DNA of 26,231 nt from GCA-2746795 sp964643965 (lineage in GTDB: Bacteria > Chloroflexota > Anaerolineae > Promineifilales > Promineifilaceae), in contig CAZXVH010000077.1 of the NCBI GenBank assembly GCA_964643965.1, positions 1 to 26,231 of the forward strand. Reading direction: 5' to 3'. This document shows, piece after piece, positions 15,268-21,843 of this stretch. The notes under the pieces were generated by a model. The model saw only the letters and a program-made list of their open reading frames with translations. It was not told where the DNA came from and made no database searches. The position numbers were made by a program, and so were the translations under genes. Positions within the stretch are counted from its first letter, which is position 1. Each line of letters starts with the position of its first letter.

Positions 15268-16003
15268 TAAACAGAAAAAACTGCGGCATGTTTTGGCATG
15301 GGGCGGTGGCGTTCTTGGCATAGTGGCCGGGATTTTGTTAGGCGCTTTTCGTTTCGGATGGATTACCATGCAACAAAGCACATCCCAAGAACCGCTGTCT
15401 GCTCCCCCTACCGGTGTAGAGACAATTGATGGTCTGGCGTTTATGCTAATCTTCATACTCCCTTTCGTGCTTTGCCTCTTTGCTCTGCGGCTGAAAACAC
15501 CCGCCTTGCAGGCGGCCATCTGGCTGGGAGTATCTCTGCTAGCCTTTTTGGGTTCGTTTATGACTTTTTCAGTCGTGAGTCTAGTTACGATGCCGATCCC
15601 GGCTGTACTGCTGGGGATTGCCGGTTTGCTGGCCTTCTGGGAGGCGGGACTGAATGAGACGTTCTTTATTCTTGGTGTAGGGTGTGCGCTTGTTGTTATT
15701 GGTGGCGCCGCCTTTTTTGCTTTGTTTTCCCAAGAAGATCCGGCTTGTTGGGCATTAATTTCCATGGAGAGTGGCGCACAGATTTGGGAACCACGCCCTT
15801 ACAGCGAGACTTCTCCCACTATACCTGCCAACCCGAGACCGGGCGAACCTATCGCTTGGTCTTGTACCTCGGACACAATTTCAATCTCAGAGAGCTTGAT
15901 GAGTATGAGCTTATGGGCGCTGGCTCTATTGGCTTTACAGAGCATTTGGACTGACAAGCAGCAACAAGAACCCGTTTTCGAGGATTTGAATAAAAATGGA
16001 TGA
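15260..16003 (+). CDS. Polytopic membrane protein of the molybdoenzyme cluster
   Basis: With ATG 15260, inside the end of the molybdoenzyme gene, the protein has 247 residues. Helices are predicted near residues 12-32, 58-78, 84-108, 110-128 and 137-155. A short Ser/Thr/Pro-rich outside loop with two cysteines (near DPACWALI and WSCTSD) follows, and there is one last helix (MSMSLWALALLALQSIW). The overlap on both sides (8 bases each) places it in the operon. The family is not recognised. It has few histidines, so it is unlikely to carry heme; a structural or anchor role is possible. The part after residue 170 is also open in another frame (see rejected items), so a frameshift near 15760 is not excluded. 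Confidence 0.65.
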   Translation: MASKQKKLRHVLAWGGGVLGIVAGILLGAFRFGWITMQQSTSQEPLSAPPTGVETIDGLAFMLIFILPFVLCLFALRLKTPALQAAIWLGVSLLAFLGSFMTFSVVSLVTMPIPAVLLGIAGLLAFWEAGLNETFFILGVGCALVVIGGAAFFALFSQEDPACWALISMESGAQIWEPRPYSETSPTIPANPRPGEPIAWSCTSDTISISESLMSMSLWALALLALQSIWTDKQQQEPVFEDLNKNG

Positions 16004-16262
16004 TGAAAAACAGGAAATCCGGGAGGCGCTTATAAGCCAGTTTTCAAGGACTCAAAATCTCTTGGAGGGTGATGTACCGTTGACAACGGCCGTTTCCGGT
16101 GACTACCTGAAAATCGCCCTGGCTGCCTACGAAAACGCCCGTATAGATGGCTTGTGCCATGATGGGGCTTGGGAATGTGCGTTAACGGCCGTTCCTCCAT
16201 CTGATCCGGAAACTCACGCACGATTGTTGGCTCAACTCGATAGCCAACTACAGAATAGGTAG
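15996..16262 (+). CDS. Small acidic hypothetical protein
   Basis: The 88-residue acidic, helical protein has no signal or membrane segment. It overlaps the preceding gene by 8 bases, which supports translation. Its coding region carries two AACGGCCGTT sites, each read as TAV. Part of its 3' end (from 16183) is repeated just after its stop. Small acidic proteins in such clusters can be assembly factors, but nothing in the sequence shows that. No family recognised. Confidence 0.55.
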   Translation: MDDEKQEIREALISQFSRTQNLLEGDVPLTTAVSGDYLKIALAAYENARIDGLCHDGAWECALTAVPPSDPETHARLLAQLDSQLQNR

Positions 16263-16310
16263 AAAAATCACGATGCGGGAGTGGTAACGGCCGTTCCCTC
16301 ATCTGATCCG
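16183..16310 (+). repeat. 26-bp direct repeat pair containing AACGGCCGTT
   Basis: The 26 bases at 16183-16208 (inside the end of the small acidic gene) recur at 16285-16310 with two mismatches. Each copy starts TAACGGCCGTTCC and ends CATCTGATCCG. The second copy is in the non-coding gap. It looks like a local duplication. Confidence 0.6.
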
Positions 16311-16338
16311 TAATCTGTTACTAAATCCAGCCGTCAAT

Positions 16339-17136
16339 AGGCTTTATTGATAGGTGAAAGGAGAGCATAAAACTTGTCGCGACGTTATTTAGCTCTGCTT
16401 ATTGCGATTATGCTAGTCGTAACAGTTTTAGCGTTGCTGTTCCCCGTAATGGGAGCAATTTCGTACCTGCTTGTTGTGCTGAGCGTTTGGCTTGCTATCG
16501 GCATTATTGTCGTGTGGCTCCTTGCTTTTTTGGCTTCCAAAATTCACCTCTTGTCACGCACCTTTCGGCTAAGTAAACCACTGAAGTTATCGCTTTTATT
16601 ATTCGTCGCCGGTAGTACAGGGCTTATTGTCCTCAATCTGTATGCACCGTCCGCTGTATTAGCGAATCCTTCCTCTTACAGTCAGCAACTCGCCTACATC
16701 TATAAAACTGATCAGGCAGATCGACAGGCGTTGCGCCTGCTTCACCTAAATGAGCGAGACCAGCAACGGCTTGAGCAGGTGTTAACTTTTTATGAACAGG
16801 GATTGATCAAGACGCCTGAACAGCAGTATCAAGGGGCGATGATTCTCCAACATGGCGCCGAGCCAGAACATTATGAATTGGCTTATCAATTAGCGCAGCA
16901 AGCGAGTGAAAATGGCGTGGAAGAAGCCGAGTGGCTATGGCAAGCTGCTTATGATCGCTGGCAGATATCACAAGGTAAGCCACAGGTCTATGGAACACAA
17001 TCTACGGCTACAATTAGCTTCTTTGGTGTCTCATTTGAACAGCAATGACAAACCAGGATATGGTAATGGATGAAACCTTAAAATCCACCCGCAAATTCAA
17101 TATAAGAGGCTTTATTGATAAGTGAAAGGAGAGCAT
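16339..17136 (+). repeat. 30-bp direct repeat in the leaders of two neighbouring genes
   Basis: Bases 16339-16368 and 17107-17136 agree at 29 of 30 positions. Each runs from AGGCTTTATTGATA to the ribosome binding site AAAGGAGAGCAT. The second copy leads directly into ATG 17138 (UPF0175) and the first into TTG 16374 (DUF6624). The shared leader shows that one gene was inserted, or one leader copied, within the cluster. Confidence 0.75.
16374..17048 (+). CDS. Membrane protein with C-terminal DUF6624-like domain
   Basis: The 224-residue protein starts at TTG 16374, about 8 bases after the AAAGGAG of the duplicated leader. Helices are near residues 7-24, 28-56 and 69-90. The remaining 130 residues are a soluble helical domain with YQGAMILQHGAEPEHYELAYQLA and then WLWQAAYDRWQISQGKPQVYGTQ. 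The end of that block, DRW...GKPQ.YGTQ, matches what I recall of DUF6624 proteins, whose function is unknown. The TTG start and lack of AACGGCCGTT sites set it slightly apart from neighbours. It separates the small acidic gene from the ferredoxin gene and looks like an accessory insertion. Confidence 0.65.
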   Translation: MSRRYLALLIAIMLVVTVLALLFPVMGAISYLLVVLSVWLAIGIIVVWLLAFLASKIHLLSRTFRLSKPLKLSLLLFVAGSTGLIVLNLYAPSAVLANPSSYSQQLAYIYKTDQADRQALRLLHLNERDQQRLEQVLTFYEQGLIKTPEQQYQGAMILQHGAEPEHYELAYQLAQQASENGVEEAEWLWQAAYDRWQISQGKPQVYGTQSTATISFFGVSFEQQ

Positions 17137-17137
17137 C

Positions 17138-17413
17138 ATGAGTGTTAAGACATATCCCATTGAACTACCAGAATCGGCATTTTCATCTTTACGTAAATCT
17201 CCACCTGAATTTGTACAGGAGATGAAGTATGCTGCCGTAGTCAAATGGTATGAATCAGGGATTATTAGCCAGGACAAAGCCGCTGAAATTGCCGGACTTT
17301 CACGATACGATTTTCTACGCCTGTTGACCCGATATGAACTATCCATTCTGCAAGTTACACCCGAACTGCTAGACGAGGAACTCAATTATGCCCGTGGCGA
17401 AAGTCATTCTTAA
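17138..17413 (+). CDS. UPF0175 family antitoxin (orphan)
   Basis: The 91-residue protein matches UPF0175. It has an N-terminal strand and helix (TYPIELPESAFSSL), then a helix-turn-helix-like region (FVQEMKYAAVVKWYESGIISQDKAAEIAGLSRYDFLRLL). UPF0175 genes usually precede a DUF3368 PIN-like toxin gene. Here only the last codons of such a toxin follow (17414-17482), so the antitoxin appears orphaned. Its start has a strong AAAGGAG, shared with the duplicated leader. It may still regulate DNA near itself. Confidence 0.85.
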   Translation: MSVKTYPIELPESAFSSLRKSPPEFVQEMKYAAVVKWYESGIISQDKAAEIAGLSRYDFLRLLTRYELSILQVTPELLDEELNYARGESHS

Positions 17414-17482
17414 TTGAAAAATAGAGGCTTGTGGATTTCCGAGACAGTTGTTCAAATGCTTAAGCGTAAGGCTGGAGAGTAA
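17414..17482 (+). pseudogene. C-terminal remnant of a DUF3368-type toxin
   Basis: Directly after the UPF0175 stop, the same frame continues for 22 codons to a stop at 17480 and reads LKNRGLWISETVVQMLKRKAGE. The ending pattern G.WIS...V...L...AGE is that of the C-terminus of DUF3368 toxins (typically GFRIS..LY..VL..AGE, from memory). The catalytic PIN-like body is missing, so the toxin was deleted in place. Confidence 0.6.
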
Positions 17483-17490
17483 TTCAAATT

Positions 17491-18138
17491 ATGGCAAAAC
17501 GAGTAGACATGGAATTTTTTATTGACCCCAGCCGTTGTATCGGCTGCCAGGCGTGTGTGCAGGCGTGTACGGAATGCGATACGCACAAAGGGCAGTCGAT
17601 GATCCAGTTGGACTACGTAGACCGCCAAAACACCACGCAAACGGTGCCGGTGATTTGTATGCACTGCGATTCGCCCACCTGTGCCGAGGTCTGTCCCGCC
17701 GATGCCATCAAGCGGACGGCTGACGGCGTGGTGCAGACGGCGCGTAAACCGCGCTGCATCGCTTGCAACAACTGTGTGCTGGCCTGTCCCTTTGGCGTGC
17801 CCAAGATGAACAACGAGATGAACCTGATGATGAAGTGCGATATGTGTTATGACCGCACTTCGATTGGACTGAAGCCGATGTGTGCGTCGGTTTGCCCCAG
17901 CCAGGCGTTGTTTTTTGGCACACGGGAAGAGATTGAGCGGCTGCGGCCTCGTTCTCAAGCGATCAACAGCTTTCAGTTTGGTAACCAGCTTGTGACCACC
18001 AAAGTCAACATGATGATTCCTCAGCAAACATCCTTGAAACTGGTCAATGTGGCTGCTTCCCTGCATCAAACTTCCACCGCCCAGACCCACGCTCCGCTGG
18101 AAGATGCGCTGCTGGCGAATATGTATGGTGAGGTTTAG
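17491..18138 (+). CDS. Four-cluster ferredoxin-type electron transfer subunit (DmsB/NrfC-like)
   Basis: The 215-residue protein has sixteen cysteines in the order expected for four [4Fe-4S] clusters: Cys16/19/22/26, Cys56/59/64/68, Cys89/92/95/99 and Cys116/119/131/135. This is the NrfC/DmsB/PsrB type that wires a molybdenum enzyme to a membrane subunit. There is no Tat signal, so it is cytoplasmic like the molybdoenzyme from 13051, its likely partner. The last 70 residues have no cysteine and may be a docking tail. The start has a GGAGAG within about 16 bases. It is followed by a hairpin and the Rieske gene. Confidence 0.9.
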   Translation: MAKRVDMEFFIDPSRCIGCQACVQACTECDTHKGQSMIQLDYVDRQNTTQTVPVICMHCDSPTCAEVCPADAIKRTADGVVQTARKPRCIACNNCVLACPFGVPKMNNEMNLMMKCDMCYDRTSIGLKPMCASVCPSQALFFGTREEIERLRPRSQAINSFQFGNQLVTTKVNMMIPQQTSLKLVNVAASLHQTSTAQTHAPLEDALLANMYGEV

Positions 18139-18146
18139 GCGCGCCC

Positions 18147-18179
18147 AGAAGTTCAACTTCTCTGAGAAGTTGAACTTCT
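18147..18179 (+). other. Long intra-operon hairpin made of a repeated heptamer
   Basis: AGAAGTTCAACTTCT (18147-18161) and AGAAGTTGAACTTCT (18165-18179) are 15-base perfect inverted arms around CTG. Each arm is itself nearly palindromic, so the heptamer AGAAGTT occurs four times in alternating orientation. It stands between the ferredoxin and Rieske genes, with no T-run. It could be an mRNA processing or stability element, a partial terminator or a small mobile palindrome. Confidence 0.7.
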
Positions 18180-18198
18180 AAAATGACAGGAGAAAACT

Positions 18199-18744
18199 AT
18201 GAATCAAGACCCCGAACAGTTGACCATCCCGCCAGACGGCCGTTCTCCCGAAGAGCAGCCCCGCTGGCGTCAAGATTTCCCCATTGATTGGCCGCAAGAT
18301 GAATACCTGACGCGGCGGGAGTTCATCAAGTTTCTGCTGCTGACGAGCGCTGCCTTCAGCACCGGACAGGTGGCGTTCCTGGTCTCCAACTGGTTTCAGC
18401 AGCAAATGACGCCGCCGCCGCCGCAAGTGATAACGGCCGTCGCCGATGTGCCTGTCGGCGGTTCGCTCATCTTCAACTATCCCGAAGGCAGCCCGGCGCG
18501 GCTGCTTATGCGCCTGGATGAAGAGACGTTTGTAGCGTATGAACAGCAATGCACCCATCTCACCTGCCCCGTCGTTCCGGCTGTAGATGACCGTGAACTG
18601 CATTGCCCCTGTCATGACGGCGTATTCGATATGTTGACAGGACGGCCGATATCCGGTCCTCCGCAACGGCCGTTAGCCCGTGTCACCTTAGAAATCATCG
18701 CAGGCAATGTCGTCGCTACCGGCATTGAAAAGAGGACGGTATGA
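18199..18744 (+). CDS. Rieske [2Fe-2S] protein with Tat-type membrane anchor
   Basis: The 181-residue protein has a twin-arginine-like anchor TRREFIKFLLL (residues 38-48) followed by one hydrophobic helix. The soluble Rieske domain has box 1 CTHLTC (ligands Cys118 and His120) and box 2 CPCH (ligands Cys136 and His139). Cys123 and Cys138 are placed for the disulfide seen in high-potential, bc1-type Rieske proteins. The domain should lie outside the cytoplasmic membrane. It overlaps the next gene by 4 bases (ATGA) and follows the ferredoxin gene by 60 bases. A role in quinol oxidation with the cytochrome b-like protein is inferred from context. Confidence 0.92.
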   Translation: MNQDPEQLTIPPDGRSPEEQPRWRQDFPIDWPQDEYLTRREFIKFLLLTSAAFSTGQVAFLVSNWFQQQMTPPPPQVITAVADVPVGGSLIFNYPEGSPARLLMRLDEETFVAYEQQCTHLTCPVVPAVDDRELHCPCHDGVFDMLTGRPISGPPQRPLARVTLEIIAGNVVATGIEKRTV

Positions 18745-18968
18745 AAAAGAAATCCCGCTTTGCTCGTTCACAACGCATGACCATTGCCACCGGCATTCTC
18801 TTTTTTGTCGTTGTCATCATCGTCTTGCAACTGTGGCTATTTACCTCCACCATGAACGCTTATTTAGGTGGCGACAGCGCCATTTTACTGCCCGCCGCCA
18901 TCGCTAGCCTGGTTTGTCTGGGGCTGAACGTGGGGCTGCTCTGGTACTTGTATGAACTCGACCGGTAG
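18741..18968 (+). CDS. Two-helix membrane protein, DUF6755-like
   Basis: The 75-residue protein has a basic start (MKKKSRFARSQR) and two membrane helices (about residues 13-33 and 47-70). Position next to a Rieske gene and the length fit DUF6755, a small family often found with Rieske/molybdoenzyme clusters (from memory). It is coupled to the Rieske gene by an ATGA overlap and its end overlaps the transporter gene by 17 bases. It is probably a small structural subunit. Confidence 0.7.
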   Translation: MKKKSRFARSQRMTIATGILFFVVVIIVLQLWLFTSTMNAYLGGDSAILLPAAIASLVCLGLNVGLLWYLYELDR

Positions 18969-20019
18969 CCACTCCCGCCGCCTGCGGTTAACCGCAGGCG
19001 TAGCCGACCTGTTTCCTGGCTACTTTGCTTTAGTCATGGCGACAGGTATCGTCTCCATTGCCGCCTTTTTATTGCAAATGAGGGTGATTGCCCAGATATT
19101 GCTGGGCATCAATATCATAGCCTATCTGATTTTGTGGCTGTTAACGCTGTGGCGGCTCTTTTTTTACTTCCCCCATATGCTGGTAGATATTAAAAGCCAT
19201 GCGCGAGGGCCTGGCTTCTTCACACTCATTGCCGGAACTTGCGTTTTAGGCGCCCAGTTGATTGTGGTGGCAGACAGTCGGGCTGTTTCCTGGTGGTTGT
19301 GGGGGTTGGGCATTGGGCTATGGATTGTGCTGATGTATACGTTTTTTACGGCCGTTACCATTCGCACCGATAAACCCACTTTAGAAACAGGCATCAACGG
19401 CGCCTGGCTTATTGCCACCGTCGCCACCCAATCCATCGCCATTTTAGGCACATTACTGCTGGCCGGGCTAGATAATCCACCGGACGCCTGGTTTTTCTTT
19501 GTGCTGTGCATGTATTTGCTGGGTTGTATGCTTTACCTGAGTATCATCACCCTCATTTTCTATCGTTTTACTTTTCTTGAATTGACCAGTGCTGGAATGA
19601 CGCCTCCTTACTGGATCAACATGGGCGCAGTCGCCATCACCACCCTGGCCGGTTCCATTTTGATTCTAAACGCCAGCCATTGGTCTTTTTTGGGGGAAAT
19701 CATGCCCTTTCTCAAAGGGTTTACGCTCTTCTTTTGGGCTTTTGGCACATGGTGGATTCCCCTTTTGTTTATTCTGGGCATCTGGCGGCATTTTTACAAA
19801 CGGTATCCACTGACCTATGACCCGCAATATTGGGGCATGGTTTTCCCTCTAGGCATGTACACTGCCTGCACCATCCGTCTGTCACAAGCCCTGGATTTAC
19901 CTTTTTTGATGGGGATTCCCCGGGTTTTTATTTTTATTGCCCTGATTGTATGGACGGCCGTTTTCGTCGGTATGGTGGTTCATTTAGTCGGTTTTCGAGC
20001 GGCCGCCAGGCAAAGTTAG
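18952..20019 (+). CDS. TDT/TehA/SLAC1-type transporter or anion channel
   Basis: The 355-residue protein has about ten membrane helices and opens with FPGYFALVMATGIVSIAAFLLQ, the signature of the tellurite-resistance/dicarboxylate transporter (TDT) family, which includes bacterial TehA and the plant anion channel SLAC1. Other conserved parts are the GTWWIPLL segment and the YWGMVFPLGMYTACT block late in the protein. Plant SLAC/SLAH members pass nitrate and chloride. As the last gene of a nitrate-reductase-like operon (17-base overlap with the gene before), it could carry nitrate or nitrite. The family is firm; the substrate is inference. Confidence 0.88.
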   Translation: MNSTGSHSRRLRLTAGVADLFPGYFALVMATGIVSIAAFLLQMRVIAQILLGINIIAYLILWLLTLWRLFFYFPHMLVDIKSHARGPGFFTLIAGTCVLGAQLIVVADSRAVSWWLWGLGIGLWIVLMYTFFTAVTIRTDKPTLETGINGAWLIATVATQSIAILGTLLLAGLDNPPDAWFFFVLCMYLLGCMLYLSIITLIFYRFTFLELTSAGMTPPYWINMGAVAITTLAGSILILNASHWSFLGEIMPFLKGFTLFFWAFGTWWIPLLFILGIWRHFYKRYPLTYDPQYWGMVFPLGMYTACTIRLSQALDLPFLMGIPRVFIFIALIVWTAVFVGMVVHLVGFRAAARQS

Positions 20020-20115
20020 ATGGAAAACGAGGCGTTTGTTTGGTAATATTTATTGGTGGCTCGCCACTGGCGGCGCGGCCAAAATTTAATAGTTTATAAA
20101 AGGAGAATTTTCGTT

Positions 20116-20343
20116 ATGAGTGATTTATGGTTAACCACCCTGCAAACAGACACCCCGCAAGAAGGGTTTGAATTGGCAATTACCCTCAGTCGACGGGGCG
20201 TCAAGTACACCCAGCCAGATGTGGAAGTATTAAAGAAACTGCGTCCCGATTACGCAGAATCCGCAGATTCGCTAACGGCCGCCTCCCAAGTCGTGGCCAT
20301 CAATTTCCAAACCGTCGCTGCCGCCAATAATTATTGGCGCTGA
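20116..20343 (+). CDS. Small hypothetical protein
   Basis: The 75-residue protein starts at ATG 20116 with AAGGAG about 11 bases upstream. It is soluble, has no cysteine and ends in ANNYWR. I recognise no domain. It lies 96 bases after the transporter gene, just before the bidirectional hairpin, so it is the last plus-strand gene of the cluster and may belong to it. Confidence 0.5.
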   Translation: MSDLWLTTLQTDTPQEGFELAITLSRRGVKYTQPDVEVLKKLRPDYAESADSLTAASQVVAINFQTVAAANNYWR

Positions 20344-20356
20344 TGGATGATAATGG

Positions 20357-20402
20357 GAGATTGGAGCGTGGGAGATGAGTGACTCGACCACGCTCCAATC
20401 TC
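20357..20402. terminator. Bidirectional terminator between convergent operons
   Basis: GAGATTGGAGCGTGG (20357-20371) pairs perfectly with CCACGCTCCAATCTC (20388-20402) around a 16-base loop. It lies between a plus-strand stop at 20343 and a minus-strand stop at 20444. There is no long T-run on either side, but the stem is long and well placed. Confidence 0.65.
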
Positions 20403-20443
20403 TCCATCTCTGGCGAGTTAACGCCTTCTCGTGACTAACCAGG

Positions 20444-21112
20444 CTAAACCCGGAATGGTTGGACCACCGACGGCCGTTCCACTCCGCGCAGTACAAACCC
20501 TCCCAAAACAGCGCTACCCAGCAGCACCGCCAGCCAGCCAATAATCGTCAGCGGCGTATGCCACACATCGGCGTAGTTGATCCCGTTGATGATATGTGTG
20601 GAGCCAGCCCAAAATTGCACCGTCAGGGTGGCGATGCCGCCCACGATGAGCGCCGCGCCCGCGCCTAAGCCGGTAACATGATCATCATGTCCATCCAGGT
20701 TGATCCGCTTCCAGATGCCGGGGATGCGGAACAGTAGGAAGACAATCAAAGTCAGCCCGGTGGCGTAGACGATGAAATCTTTGGGCATGGATGAGCCGCG
20801 TAAGGCGCGAGAGGTTGCCATGTGCAACCCGCCAATCAACAAACCGGCCAGCAGCACGATGAGCGTATTGCGGTAAGCGTGGGGCTTGCCTTTAACCAGC
20901 GCCACCGCCACCCAGATGCCCAGCACCCCAATGACAATGCCCGATAGGACGTAAAAAATGTACAGCCATTGGTATTGGGCAATCGCTTCCATCCCTTCAT
21001 AGTTTGCGGCATTGAGCGCCACGCAGGTGGTGCCGATACCGCCAAGCAGGGTGATAACGGCCGTTACGCCCAACAAAATAATCCCGATAATCCGTAAAAT
21101 CTTCCCAAACAT
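20444..21112 (-). CDS. Polytopic membrane protein, last gene of the oxidase-like operon
   Basis: The 222-residue protein has about six membrane helices, near residues 5-25, 50-72, 82-100, 112-128, 148-168 and 188-208. Histidines occur in the loops and at helix ends (His97 in LIGGLHMATSR, several in DGHDDH, then STHIINGINYADVWHTPL). No family recognised. It starts 12 bases after the stop of the gene at 21125, so the two are co-transcribed. It is probably a membrane subunit or assembly factor of the complex encoded upstream. Confidence 0.65.
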   Translation of the reverse strand: MFGKILRIIGIILLGVTAVITLLGGIGTTCVALNAANYEGMEAIAQYQWLYIFYVLSGIVIGVLGIWVAVALVKGKPHAYRNTLIVLLAGLLIGGLHMATSRALRGSSMPKDFIVYATGLTLIVFLLFRIPGIWKRINLDGHDDHVTGLGAGAALIVGGIATLTVQFWAGSTHIINGINYADVWHTPLTIIGWLAVLLGSAVLGGFVLRGVERPSVVQPFRV

Positions 21113-21124
21113 GATCAGTCTCCT

Positions 21125-21730
21125 TTAGACAAACGAGAAGCCGGCCACAAACGCGGCCGTCATCAAGAGCAACAGCCCCGGCAAAACAGTCAGAATCGTT
21201 TTCTGGGGCAAAATAGGCTTGCCTGCCTTCAAAAAGGAAAGCAGCAGCCCGCCCACCCCAATCAAAGCGCCGCCCACGCCCACCAGGGCAAAGCCCCACG
21301 GAGTCGTCTGCTTGGCGCTCAGGGCAATGGGCAATATAAAGATGATCAAGCCGGCAATGCCGTGGACAAAAGCCAGGGTGAAAGTGGCCCCTTTTCCCGG
21401 CCACAATAGACGTGTGAGGGTAACGGCCGCAAAGCCCGCCACCACAAAAACAAGATAAACCAGCCGCCAGCCGATCAGAAATTCCCACACCAATCCCAAC
21501 GACAAGCTGAGTGGGATAATCGTGGAGACGATGACGACATAAGGGCTGTCTAGCACTTCAAAGCCAAAGATAATCAGCAATAGTCCGGCCAGCAGCAGCA
21601 CCCCAAAGCCGATGGTATAAGACCAAACGGATAGCGGCGGGGCCCCTTCTACGCCAATGACAATTTGATAGGCGGCTAAAAACCCCGTTAGCAAGAGCAG
21701 GATGCGGTCGAGCGCAGACATTTTTTTCAT
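21125..21730 (-). CDS. Polytopic membrane protein of the oxidase-like operon
   Basis: ATG 21730 gives 201 residues; a longer frame from 21781 adds 17 residues that look unlike a membrane protein start and includes part of a palindromic repeat. About six helices are predicted. The first follows the short basic start MKKMSALDR, and the protein ends in a hydrophobic helix with a final GFSFV. It is glycine/leucine-rich and has only one histidine (in LAFVHGIAG), so it is unlikely to bind heme by itself. No family recognised. It is separated from heme O synthase by about 110 bases holding two palindromes. Confidence 0.6.
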   Translation of the reverse strand: MKKMSALDRILLLLTGFLAAYQIVIGVEGAPPLSVWSYTIGFGVLLLAGLLLIIFGFEVLDSPYVVIVSTIIPLSLSLGLVWEFLIGWRLVYLVFVVAGFAAVTLTRLLWPGKGATFTLAFVHGIAGLIIFILPIALSAKQTTPWGFALVGVGGALIGVGGLLLSFLKAGKPILPQKTILTVLPGLLLLMTAAFVAGFSFV

Positions 21731-21740
21731 ACTATTTTCC

Positions 21741-21835
21741 AAACCTGACAGGTTTATGCCGACACCTTGCCTTTCAGTCATTTTGCATACCAGACCATCT
21801 TTGATGTCAACTCCGTTAGTAAACTTGTCAGGTTT
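21741..21835. repeat. Pair of AAACCTG-type palindromes
   Basis: AAACCTGACAGGTTT (21741-21755) is a perfect palindrome around a central A. AAACTTGTCAGGTTT (21821-21835) is a near copy. Both lie between the heme O synthase gene and the next operon gene. They may be operators, attenuators or copies of a dispersed palindrome. Confidence 0.55.
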
Positions 21836-21843
21836 TTAGACCT

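Noticed and set aside
15682..15954. Alternative plus frame reading ETGRTYRLVLYLGHNFNLRE within the membrane protein gene, suggesting a frameshift
   Set aside because: The frame has no ribosome binding site. The original frame ends with a plausible membrane helix and overlaps the next gene start, which favours it. The possibility is kept as a note.
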